This document shows, in pieces, positions 7,541 to 14,254 of a stretch of DNA of 18,983 nucleotides. The stretch comes from Collinsella sp. GTDB lineage: Bacteria > Actinomycetota > Coriobacteriia > Coriobacteriales > Coriobacteriaceae. Position numbers and translations under genes: made by a program. Position 1 is the first letter of the stretch. Each line of letters begins with the position of its first letter. Below the pieces are notes generated by a model. That model saw nothing but the letters and a program-made list of their open reading frames with translations, was not told the origin of the DNA and did not search any database. The DNA lies in the NCBI GenBank assembly GCA_019424965.1, contig JAHYYL010000041.1:1-18983 (forward strand), in the 5' to 3' direction.

Positions 7541-8233
7541 CTAAACCGCACATTCCTCACGTTCGGCATCGAGACGTGCCTTAACGGCATCGGCGGCGAT
7601 GTGATACGAGAAGCCCTTGCCCATCAAAAACCGAACCAGTTTTTCGAATCCGCGCGTCTCTGGAACACGCCGCTTGGCGAGCAGGGCTGACGCACGCGCC
7701 AAATCGTCTTCGACGGCAAAATAGTCCTCGGGATAACCGGGAATGTCATCGAGCACGACATGACGGCGCTTGAGCTCGGTCTCGATTTTACGCTGTCCCC
7801 AACCGCGCCGCTTGCGTTCCTCGATAAAGTACGAGCAAAAGCGGTTCTCGTCTAAAAAGCGATACTCGGTGGCGCGCTCGACGGCGAAATCGATCGCGGT
7901 CTGGTGAAAGCCGTAGCGAGCCAGCTTGTCACGGACCTCGCCCGTCGCATGGTCGCGTCGCGATAGCATCTCGGTCACCATGGTAAGTGCACATTTACGC
8001 TCGACGAGCTGCACCGCCTCACGAAAGTTGTCCCAATCACAGGGAAGATCGGGGCGGTTTTTGACATACAGGCGCGCGACCCGCGCGGGAATCCAAATGG
8101 ACCGCTCAAAACCGCCCTCAAGCTCACAATCGATATGTGCGCAAGGCTTTTTGGACGCATACCCGCTCGAGAACGAGGAGGCCGCCTTCTTATCGGGAAA
8201 GACGACCGTGGCCTCGGTCACCGTATACGACAT
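7541..8233 (-). CDS. recX: Regulatory protein RecX
   Basis: Modulator that binds RecA filaments. It has 230 residues, longer than the E. coli protein and including an N-terminal extension of unclear function. The helical RecX repeats are visible from about residue 85 (LSRRDHATGEVRDKLARYG), then YRFLDENRFCSYFIEERKRRGWGQRKI (about 122-148), and a final repeat FEKLVRFLMGKGFSYHIAADAV. It starts 11 bp after the recA stop without a strong Shine-Dalgarno, consistent with translation from the recA message and shared SOS control. Confidence 0.95.
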   Translation of the reverse strand: MSYTVTEATVVFPDKKAASSFSSGYASKKPCAHIDCELEGGFERSIWIPARVARLYVKNRPDLPCDWDNFREAVQLVERKCALTMVTEMLSRRDHATGEVRDKLARYGFHQTAIDFAVERATEYRFLDENRFCSYFIEERKRRGWGQRKIETELKRRHVVLDDIPGYPEDYFAVEDDLARASALLAKRRVPETRGFEKLVRFLMGKGFSYHIAADAVKARLDAEREECAV

Positions 8234-8244
8234 GAGCGTAACCG

Positions 8245-9393
8245 CTACTCGTCGTCATCATCGAGCATGGCGGAACCATCGATGGCGTAAAGCTCGTCAA
8301 ACTCCTCAGGCGCAGGCTGATCGGTCAGCTCGACCTCGGATGGAGCATCGTCGTCAAACTCAAGCCCGCAGGCAAGGCGGACCTTATGCTCAATCTCGTC
8401 GGCGCAATCGGGGTGTTCGCGCAGGAACGCCTTGGCGGCCTCGCGACCGTTGCCGAGCTTGTCCTCGCCATAGGCAAACCAGGAGCCCATCTTCTTGCAG
8501 ATGCCGCACTCGACAGCCATGTCCAGAATCGAGCCCTCCTTAGAGATGCCCGTACCGTACATGATGTCAAACTCAGCAGAACGGAACGGAGCTGCCACCT
8601 TGTTCTTAACGACCTTGGCGCGCACGCGGTTACCGATAACCTCATCCTTAAGCTTAATGCTGTCGATGCGGCGAATGTCGATACGCACCGAAGAGAAAAA
8701 CTTAAGGGCGCGGCCGCCCGTCGTGGTCTCGGGGTTGCCGAACATGACGCCGATCTTCTCACGCAGTTGGTTAATGAAGATGCAGGTCGTGTTGGACTTG
8801 GCAAGCGAGCCGGCGAGCTTGCGGAGTGCCTGGCTCATCAAGCGAGCCTGCAGACCCACCGTCGTGTCACCGATCTCGCCCTCGATCTCGGCACGTGGAG
8901 TCAAGGCGGCAACAGAGTCGACGACGATGGCGTCGATGGCACCTGAGCGCACAAGCATATCGACGATCTCGAGCGCCTGCTCGCCCGTATCGGGCTGGGA
9001 AATGAGGACCTCATCGATATCAACACCGATGCGCGCGGCATAGGTGGGATCAAGCGCGTGCTCGGCATCGATAAATGCAACGACGCCGCCCATGGCCTGT
9101 GCTTCTGCAAGGATCTCGAGCGAAAGCGTCGTCTTACCGGAGGACTCGGGGCCATAAATCTCGACGATACGGCCGCGCGGCACGCCGCCGATACCCAAGG
9201 CGGCATCGAGCGCCAGAGAGCCCGTCGGAATAGCCTCGACCTCGAGCTCGGGACCGCCGTCGCCATACCTCATAATAGAGCCCTGGCCGAACTTCTTCTC
9301 GATCTCGGCCTTGGTGGTGGCGATCATCTCGTCGCGCTCTTTACCCGTCGTGCGTGCATGAACGGTACGTGCGGGACCTGAATTCTTGGCCAT
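8245..9393 (-). CDS. recA: Recombinase RecA
   Basis: Strand-exchange recombinase and LexA co-protease. It has 382 residues. Motifs include the P-loop GPESSGKT (81-88), the segment FINQLREKIGVMFGNPETTTGGRALKF (Walker B-adjacent region with the L2 DNA-binding loop), and a C-terminal acidic tail ending DDDDE. I chose the ATG at 9393 (MAKNSG) because AGGAGG stands 7 nt upstream; the in-frame codon at 9414 would precede the ribosome binding site. A promoter with a LexA box lies just upstream, so it is DNA-damage induced, with recX second in the operon. Confidence 0.99.
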   Translation of the reverse strand: MAKNSGPARTVHARTTGKERDEMIATTKAEIEKKFGQGSIMRYGDGGPELEVEAIPTGSLALDAALGIGGVPRGRIVEIYGPESSGKTTLSLEILAEAQAMGGVVAFIDAEHALDPTYAARIGVDIDEVLISQPDTGEQALEIVDMLVRSGAIDAIVVDSVAALTPRAEIEGEIGDTTVGLQARLMSQALRKLAGSLAKSNTTCIFINQLREKIGVMFGNPETTTGGRALKFFSSVRIDIRRIDSIKLKDEVIGNRVRAKVVKNKVAAPFRSAEFDIMYGTGISKEGSILDMAVECGICKKMGSWFAYGEDKLGNGREAAKAFLREHPDCADEIEHKVRLACGLEFDDDAPSEVELTDQPAPEEFDELYAIDGSAMLDDDDE

Positions 9394-9400
9394 GAATAGC

Positions 9401-9406
9401 CCTCCT
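9401..9406 (-). promoter_or_regulatory. Ribosome binding site of recA (decides the start)
   Basis: AGGAGG on the minus strand, 7 nt before the ATG at 9393. It rules out the longer open frame. Confidence 0.9.
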
Positions 9407-9423
9407 CTTAACAACCTGAAACG

Positions 9424-9452
9424 ATAATAAACGAACGGCTGTTCGTGGTCAA
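9424..9452 (-). promoter_or_regulatory. Sigma-A-type promoter of recA
   Basis: Minus strand: -35 TTGACC (9452-9447), 17-bp spacer, -10 TATTAT (9429-9424). Transcription would start near 9417, giving a leader of about 24 nt. The LexA box fills the spacer. Confidence 0.88.
9432..9445. promoter_or_regulatory. LexA (SOS) box of recA
   Basis: CGAACAGCCGTTCG (minus-strand reading) is a perfect match to the GAAC-N4-GTTC box used by LexA in Gram-positive bacteria and Actinobacteria. It sits between the -35 and -10 of the recA promoter, where bound LexA would block RNA polymerase. Confidence 0.93.
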
Positions 9453-9477
9453 CCGTTCAGATTCATCATATGCACCC

Positions 9478-9532
9478 GACCATTCCAAAACCCGACCAAA
9501 CGCCGACCAATCACCGACCAAACACTTGACCA
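9478..9532 (+). repeat. Five direct GACCA repeats upstream of the recA promoter
   Basis: GACCA occurs at 9478, 9494, 9504, 9516 and 9528; the middle three are CCGACCAA. Intervals are 16, 10, 12 and 12 bp, close to a helical turn. The cluster begins 26 bp upstream of the recA -35 box. The even phasing suggests cooperative binding of a protein on one face of the DNA. The binding factor is unknown. Confidence 0.65.
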
Positions 9533-9570
9533 CGCCAACCACAAATAGAGGTGCTCAAATCAATTTAGGC

Positions 9571-9601
9571 CTTATACCAGCGCAAACACTAATACCGTCA
9601 A
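9571..9601 (-). promoter_or_regulatory. Possible second recA promoter
   Basis: TTGACG (9601-9596) and TATAAG (9576-9571) on the minus strand, with a TGG just before the -10 (extended -10 type). The 19-bp spacer is long, so this is weak. It lies between the cinA terminator and the GACCA repeats. Confidence 0.3.
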
Positions 9602-9619
9602 AGGTCCCTATCTCCACAA

Positions 9620-9643
9620 TTAAGGGGCCCTAAGGCCCCTTAA
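9620..9643 (-). terminator. Terminator after cinA
   Basis: TTAAGGGGCC-TTAG-GGCCCCTTAA, a perfect 10-bp stem with a 4-nt loop, 7 bp after the cinA stop, followed by ATTGTGG. The T run is short and comes mainly from the stem end (TTAATT). It closes the rnj-to-cinA gene run and separates it from recA. Confidence 0.8.
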
Positions 9644-9650
9644 ACCACGT

Positions 9651-10187
9651 CTATTCCATAGAATTGAGCACGCGGACAATGCGCTCCAAGGCCTCCGCGA
9701 CCGCATGGGCCCGAACGCACGACCGATCGCCCTCGTAATGACAGCGCGCAGACTCGACAACCGGCGCTCCCCCATCGGCCGCGCGATACGCCCAGCCAAT
9801 ATAGAACGTACCGGCGGGGTCTTGCTCGGTGCCGCCACCGGGCCCAGCATAGCCCGTTGCGCTTACGGCTATATCGCTCTGATAAAGGTCCAGCGAGCCC
9901 GCGGCCATCTCACGCGCCGTCTGGTGCGACACTGCGCTAAACCGATCGAGCGTTTCCTGCTCGACGCCAAGCACGCGATGTTTGATCTCATCGCAGTAGG
10001 TCACCGCACCTCCACGAAGCACCGCCGAGGCACCCGGGATATCGGCAATCGTCGAGGCGATCATGCCCGCCGTCAGCGACTCCGCCGTCGACACCGTCAC
10101 ACCACGGGCACTCGCGTGCTCGACAATATCGCGCGCCAACTCCTCGTTGTTTGCGGCAATCTGTAAATAAGACTCCGTCATACCCAC
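9651..10187 (-). CDS. cinA: CinA-family protein, nicotinamide-nucleotide amidohydrolase domain (PncC type)
   Basis: Stand-alone C-terminal CinA domain of 178 residues; full-length CinA has about 410 residues and an N-terminal MoaB-like domain that is absent here. Members deamidate NMN to nicotinate mononucleotide in pyridine nucleotide recycling. Motifs are TAESLTAGMIAS (about 33-44), GGAVTYCDEIKHRVLGV, and SATGYAGPGGGT (about 109-120). Either a GTG at 10187 or an ATG at 10181 may start it; AGG in the pgsA stop region is better spaced for the GTG. It is last in the rnj-cinA gene run and directly precedes recA, a neighbourhood shared with Bacillus (pgsA-cinA-recA). Confidence 0.93.
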   Translation of the reverse strand: MGMTESYLQIAANNEELARDIVEHASARGVTVSTAESLTAGMIASTIADIPGASAVLRGGAVTYCDEIKHRVLGVEQETLDRFSAVSHQTAREMAAGSLDLYQSDIAVSATGYAGPGGGTEQDPAGTFYIGWAYRAADGGAPVVESARCHYEGDRSCVRAHAVAEALERIVRVLNSME

Positions 10188-10193
10188 CAGGAC

Positions 10194-10832
10194 CTAGACC
10201 GAAAAGACGATCTTACGGCAGTTCCAGAAGTACTGGGCACCCGAGACAATGGTCAAAATCACGGCGATGACGTACAGGAAGCGCGACACCGAATAGACAC
10301 CGAGCAGCAGCGACACCGGCCCCAGCTGAAGACCGGCCATCGCAAAGACGCACAGGTAACCGCAGATGGAGACCATCGTGGTCGCCGTCTTGTACTTGCC
10401 AAGCTTATCGGCGGCAACGACCACGCCGGCGGCACTCGCGACCATGCGAAGGGCGCTCACCAGAAGCTCACGGAACAGGATAATGAACACGGACCACACG
10501 GTCACAGCGCCAAAATCCAAGAACAGCAGCAGAGCCGAGAACACCAGCAGCTTATCGGCGATGGGGTCCAAGAACTTACCGAAATCGGTAATCTCGTTGC
10601 GCGAGCGCGCCAGATAACCGTCGACCTTATCGGTGCACGACAGGATCACATACAGAATGAAGGCAGCGGCGGCGAGCGGGCCGTCGAAGGTGCTCCAATC
10701 TGTACCGGCAACACTCGTGTGAGAAAGCGCCGACACGATCATGAACACCGGGATAAAGACGATGCGAACGCACGTCACGATGTTGGCGGGCGTCCAAACA
10801 CTCGTCAGTTCCTTATTGCTCTCGTTTGCCAC
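10194..10832 (-). CDS. pgsA: CDP-diacylglycerol-glycerol-3-phosphate 3-phosphatidyltransferase PgsA
   Basis: Makes phosphatidylglycerol phosphate from CDP-diacylglycerol and glycerol 3-phosphate in the membrane. It has 212 residues with about six hydrophobic segments. The CDP-alcohol phosphotransferase motif is complete: D68-x2-D71-G72-x2-A75-R76-x8-G85-x3-D89-x3-D93. It starts with GTG, preceded by AGGAG with 6-nt spacing that overlaps the rimO stop codon (TAGGAG). The neighbour cinA follows closely. Confidence 0.97.
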   Translation of the reverse strand: MANESNKELTSVWTPANIVTCVRIVFIPVFMIVSALSHTSVAGTDWSTFDGPLAAAAFILYVILSCTDKVDGYLARSRNEITDFGKFLDPIADKLLVFSALLLFLDFGAVTVWSVFIILFRELLVSALRMVASAAGVVVAADKLGKYKTATTMVSICGYLCVFAMAGLQLGPVSLLLGVYSVSRFLYVIAVILTIVSGAQYFWNCRKIVFSV

Positions 10833-10838
10833 GATGCT

Positions 10839-10844
10839 CTCCTA
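10839..10844 (-). promoter_or_regulatory. Ribosome binding site of pgsA overlapping the rimO stop
   Basis: TAGGAG contains both the rimO TAG stop and the Shine-Dalgarno for the GTG start at 10832 (6-nt spacing), implying translational coupling. It supports the rare start codon. Confidence 0.8.
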
Positions 10845-12191
10845 CTCCACAACATGGCCGATAAGCTCATAGCAGAAGCTATCGGTAAACTCGACCGTCA
10901 GAATATCGCCCACGGACGCCTCGCTGGCGTCCAAGTGCACCGCGCCATCGGAATCGGGCGCCTGGAACCAAGCGTGGCCGATCAGCTCGGCGCCGTCCTC
11001 GGTCTCCTCGATGCCGTCGACAATCACCTGGGCGCGCTCGCCCACATGTGCGGCGGTGGCGGCAAAACCGAGCGACTCGGCCAGGTCCATGGCCTCCTGG
11101 GCGCGCTCGAGCTTGACCTCCTCATCGACCTGACCCTCCATCTTAGCGGCCAGGCTGCCCTCCTCCTGCGAGTAGGCAAAGACGCTCGTGTAGTCAAAGC
11201 CGACGGTGTCCATAAAGTCGATAAGGTCGCGGAACTCATCGTCGGTCTCGGTCGGGAAGCCGACCATGGCCGTGGAACGGATCACAATGCCGGGGATACG
11301 CTCACGCAGATCACGGAACAGGTCCTCGAGCTCCTGGCGCGAACCAGAACGGCGCATAGCCTTGAGGATGCGCGCGTCGCAGTGCTGCACGGGGATATCG
11401 ATATAAGGCAGTACCTCGGGCGTATCGCGAATCGTATCGATAAGCTCGTCGGTCATGCCCTCGGGCTGCAGGTAGAGCACGCGGACCCAGACGTTGTGCG
11501 GGCGCACGGCCTCGGCGACGGCATGCAGCAGCTGCGCCAGATTGCGCGGCGAGCCATCGGTGACGTCTTCGTCGGCAAAGTCGGTGCCCCAAATACCCGT
11601 GTCCTGGCCGATCAGCACGATCTCTCGCACGCCACCGGCAACCAAGTCGCGCACCTCGGAAATAATGCTCTCGGCATTGCGCGAGTGATAACGACCGCGG
11701 ATATACGGGATCATGCAGAAGCTACAGAAGCGGTTGCAGCCATCGGAGATCTTGACGTAGGCGACAGCACCCTCGACGGTGCGCTTGACCTGCGGAATAT
11801 AGGCGGCAATCTCACGCTCGACACCCAGCACGCCATCGATGACCGTCACAATGCCATCCTCCTCGTCGGCCTTCACAAAGGCAGCGACCTCGGGCAGCTC
11901 GTCAGGCAGGTCGTCGCCATAGCGCGACGGCACACAGCCGCACATGACGATGGGACAAGAACGAACGCCGTCCTGAACCTCGTTGGCGAGCTCGAGCGTG
12001 GTCTCGATGCTCTCGGACGTTGCGGAGGCGAGGAACGAGCATGTATTGACGATGGCGATATCGGCATCCTGTGGGTCGAATGCCTCCTCGTAGCCCGCGG
12101 CGGTCAAAAGAGAACGCATGCGGTCGGTGTCAACCTCGTTCTTAGCGCACCCGAGGGTGATGTAGAGCACGGAGCCCAACGGTGTATCCAT
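10842..12191 (-). CDS. rimO: Ribosomal protein uS12 methylthiotransferase RimO
   Basis: Radical-SAM enzyme that methylthiolates the conserved aspartate of ribosomal protein S12. It has 449 residues. The MTTase domain has LGCAKNEVDTD (C15), NTCSF (C51) and CGC (C86). The radical-SAM motif CNRFCSFC gives C152, C156 and C159, followed by the RimO-typical IPYIRGRYHSR. A TRAM domain lies at the C-terminus (VIVDGIEETEDGAELIGHA and on). The LGCAKN and RYHSR motifs separate it from MiaB, which is also in this window. AAAGGA stands about 12 nt before the ATG. Confidence 0.98.
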   Translation of the reverse strand: MDTPLGSVLYITLGCAKNEVDTDRMRSLLTAAGYEEAFDPQDADIAIVNTCSFLASATSESIETTLELANEVQDGVRSCPIVMCGCVPSRYGDDLPDELPEVAAFVKADEEDGIVTVIDGVLGVEREIAAYIPQVKRTVEGAVAYVKISDGCNRFCSFCMIPYIRGRYHSRNAESIISEVRDLVAGGVREIVLIGQDTGIWGTDFADEDVTDGSPRNLAQLLHAVAEAVRPHNVWVRVLYLQPEGMTDELIDTIRDTPEVLPYIDIPVQHCDARILKAMRRSGSRQELEDLFRDLRERIPGIVIRSTAMVGFPTETDDEFRDLIDFMDTVGFDYTSVFAYSQEEGSLAAKMEGQVDEEVKLERAQEAMDLAESLGFAATAAHVGERAQVIVDGIEETEDGAELIGHAWFQAPDSDGAVHLDASEASVGDILTVEFTDSFCYELIGHVVE

Positions 12192-12218
12192 GTTGGAGAG
12201 CAGTCCTTTCGAATGATA

Positions 12219-12716
12219 TTAGCGGTAGTTGGTGAACTGCAGCGGCTGGCCGTAGTCCTGGTCGCGCAGGAACTGGATCACGGTCTGCAACGCGTCCTTC
12301 GAAGCAGAGGAAACACGCAGCTTGTCGGCCTCGATAGTCACCTTGACCTTGAGCTTTTGGTCCTTGATGTCCTTGTTGATCTTCTTGGCGGTCGTCTGGT
12401 CGATACCCTCGACGATATGGCCGAGCACGCGCACGGTGCCGCCCGATGCCGCCTGCGGAGCATCCCACGAGACAGCCTTGAGGTCGATGCCGCGCTTGAT
12501 GAGCTTGGAGCTCAGCACGTCGATAATCTGCTTGGAGACAAAGTCGGCCGGGGCGTTGATCGTAAAGAGCTTGTCGCCCTTCGAAAGCTCGATCGTGGCG
12601 CCGGAATCCTTCAGGTCATAGCGCTGGGAAATCTCACGCGTGGTTTGCTGGAAGGCGTTGTCGACCTCTTGCATGTTGACCTCGGACACGACGTCGAAGC
12701 TGGAATCTTTAGCCAT
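12219..12716 (-). CDS. yajQ: YajQ family nucleotide-binding protein (DUF520)
   Basis: Small soluble protein of 165 residues, the normal family length, with the typical opening (SSFDVVSEVNMQEVDNAFQQ) and the TREISQRYDLKDS segment (about 26-38). Members bind nucleic acids or nucleotides; a Xanthomonas homologue binds cyclic di-GMP and modulates a transcription factor. Whether this one does is not shown by the sequence. GGAAACATC precedes the ATG. It sits between rodZ and rimO with gaps of 26 and 27 bp. Confidence 0.95.
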   Translation of the reverse strand: MAKDSSFDVVSEVNMQEVDNAFQQTTREISQRYDLKDSGATIELSKGDKLFTINAPADFVSKQIIDVLSSKLIKRGIDLKAVSWDAPQAASGGTVRVLGHIVEGIDQTTAKKINKDIKDQKLKVKVTIEADKLRVSSASKDALQTVIQFLRDQDYGQPLQFTNYR

Positions 12717-12742
12717 GATGTTTCCTTTCGCGTACGAGCGGC

Positions 12743-14254
12743 TTAGTAGCTATCGTACGAATAGTCGGTAGAATCGGTGGGCGTCTGGCCGTCAGTTGCG
12801 GTATCGGCGCCATCCGTGGATTGGGCATCGGTGCCGTCGGTGGTGTCGGCACCATCGGTGGTGTCGGTACCATCAGAACTTTCACCATTCTCGGAACCAG
12901 TCGTCTCCTTCTTGGGAACGGTGATCGTCACACGCGCCACGCCCGAGGTCTTGGTATCGTAACGGACCTTTTCGCCGTTCTTGGTAACGGTGACATCGGA
13001 AGGCTTGGACGTGGTGATCTCGATCGAGGACTCAGGCGTGTACTCCTGCTCAAAGGGGCCAGTCGCCTGGGCGCCATAGACCGACTTGCCATCGACCTTG
13101 ACCTCAATCCAGGCGGTCTTTCCCTTGGCAACGGAGACCTTGACCTTCGTTACCTCGTTTTCTTCCTTTTTAGCCGTCGTCTTGGTGGCGTCCGAATCGG
13201 TCGACTCATCCGTCGCCTCATCGGTGTCCTCATCCTCGTCGACCGTTTCGGTCTTCTTAGAGGACTTCTTGGGCGTCGTCTTGGTAGCAGTGGGCGTCTC
13301 GGGCGTGGTCTCGGGCGTCGAAGATGCGCAGCCGCGCAGAAGTACCACGATGAGCACGATCAGCAGCAACGCCACGGCACCGATGCCGGCGTAGACGATA
13401 CGCGGATCGAGACCGTTGTTTTGAGGAGTACGGGAACCGCCGCGTCCACGACTGGAACTGCTGCGGCCGCCTCCCTGAGGCATACGACCACGATTGCTGT
13501 CGGAACGGCCGCGATAGCCACCCTGGCCCTGAAGGCTGCGCTGACCCGAGCGGGGCGCAAGTTCACCGCGGCCTTGATAGCCACGCTGGCACGCACGTGG
13601 AGCCGAAGAGCGCTGGCCATACGGCTGTGATTGAGAGCGAAGACGCGGCGTCACCTGCGTGGCATCGGCGTCCGCATAGCCACTGCGAGAACGTCCGGTG
13701 GAGATACCACGGTGACCGCGATCGGAATAGCCGCCGTCGCCGTAGCCGGCACGAGGGTCACGCGCCACGCCGCGGGCAGCGGGAAGTGCACGGTCCTCGG
13801 GCATCGGCGTACTGCGGAACCGGTCACGCTGTGAGCGAATCTCCTCGCCCGAACCCGTCTCGGTAATATAGCCAGCCTGCTGCGGACGCTGACCATAACG
13901 CGTTGAGCGACCACCCTGAACCATCAAGAAGCGCCCATTATCCACCGAGGAACGTGAATTGACATAGCCGGCGGCGTCCTGAAAACGACCGCCCTGCTGC
14001 GACGTCTCGCGCTCGTATGCCATCAGCTCGTCAAAGTAGGCATTGACGACCTCGCGCGGATTGAGGCCCAAAAAGCGAGCATAGCTCGAAATCATGCCCT
14101 GCGCATAGCCGCGCGGCGGCATCGAAGCAAAGTTACCGGTCTCGAAAAACTCGATGATCTGCGGCCTGATTTTGATGGTGTTGGCGACCTGCTGAATGGA
14201 AAGGCCCATTCGGCGACGCTGCTCGAGCAGCATGTCACCAAAGCGTGCAGCCAT
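12743..14254 (-). CDS. rodZ: RodZ-like cell-shape protein with a long RG-rich disordered region
   Basis: Single-pass membrane protein of 503 residues. The N-terminal HTH_25 domain (about 3-76, FGDMLLEQRRRMGLSIQQVA onwards) is the RodZ cytoplasmic domain that contacts the MreB skeleton in other bacteria. Residues about 85-280 are low complexity, rich in Arg, Gly, Ser and Gln, with many RG and RGG pieces near 230-275. The membrane helix spans about 287-307. A Thr/Lys/Asp/Glu-rich linker follows, then a beta-rich DUF4115-like domain (about 365-448) and an acidic Thr/Asp/Gly tail ending in DYSYDSY. It is much longer than E. coli RodZ (about 340). It overlaps the ftsK stop by 1 nt (TGATG), with GGAGG 6 nt upstream. 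The RodZ assignment is strong at the N-terminus. Confidence 0.9.
   Translation of the reverse strand: MAARFGDMLLEQRRRMGLSIQQVANTIKIRPQIIEFFETGNFASMPPRGYAQGMISSYARFLGLNPREVVNAYFDELMAYERETSQQGGRFQDAAGYVNSRSSVDNGRFLMVQGGRSTRYGQRPQQAGYITETGSGEEIRSQRDRFRSTPMPEDRALPAARGVARDPRAGYGDGGYSDRGHRGISTGRSRSGYADADATQVTPRLRSQSQPYGQRSSAPRACQRGYQGRGELAPRSGQRSLQGQGGYRGRSDSNRGRMPQGGGRSSSSRGRGGSRTPQNNGLDPRIVYAGIGAVALLLIVLIVVLLRGCASSTPETTPETPTATKTTPKKSSKKTETVDEDEDTDEATDESTDSDATKTTAKKEENEVTKVKVSVAKGKTAWIEVKVDGKSVYGAQATGPFEQEYTPESSIEITTSKPSDVTVTKNGEKVRYDTKTSGVARVTITVPKKETTGSENGESSDGTDTTDGADTTDGTDAQSTDGADTATDGQTPTDSTDYSYDSY
12839..12874. repeat. 18-bp tandem repeat in the 3' part of rodZ
   Basis: GGTGGTGTCGGCACCATC at 12839-12856 is followed directly by a copy at 12857-12874 with one difference (C to T at position 12 of the unit). 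It encodes the acidic DGTDTT/DGADTT repeats of the C-terminal tail, and a partial third unit lies at lower coordinates. This is a possible site of length variation. Confidence 0.8.

Noticed and set aside
9478..9532. CRISPR-like or plasmid-iteron interpretation of the GACCA repeats
   Set aside because: The units are only 5-8 bp with 10-16 bp periods, without spacers of uniform length, cas genes or replication genes nearby; the location is a promoter region.
10719..12746. Plus-strand open frame of 675 codons opposite rimO and yajQ
   Set aside because: It spans two well-identified genes on the other strand; composition (many His, Asp, Leu, Gly) indicates a shadow frame.
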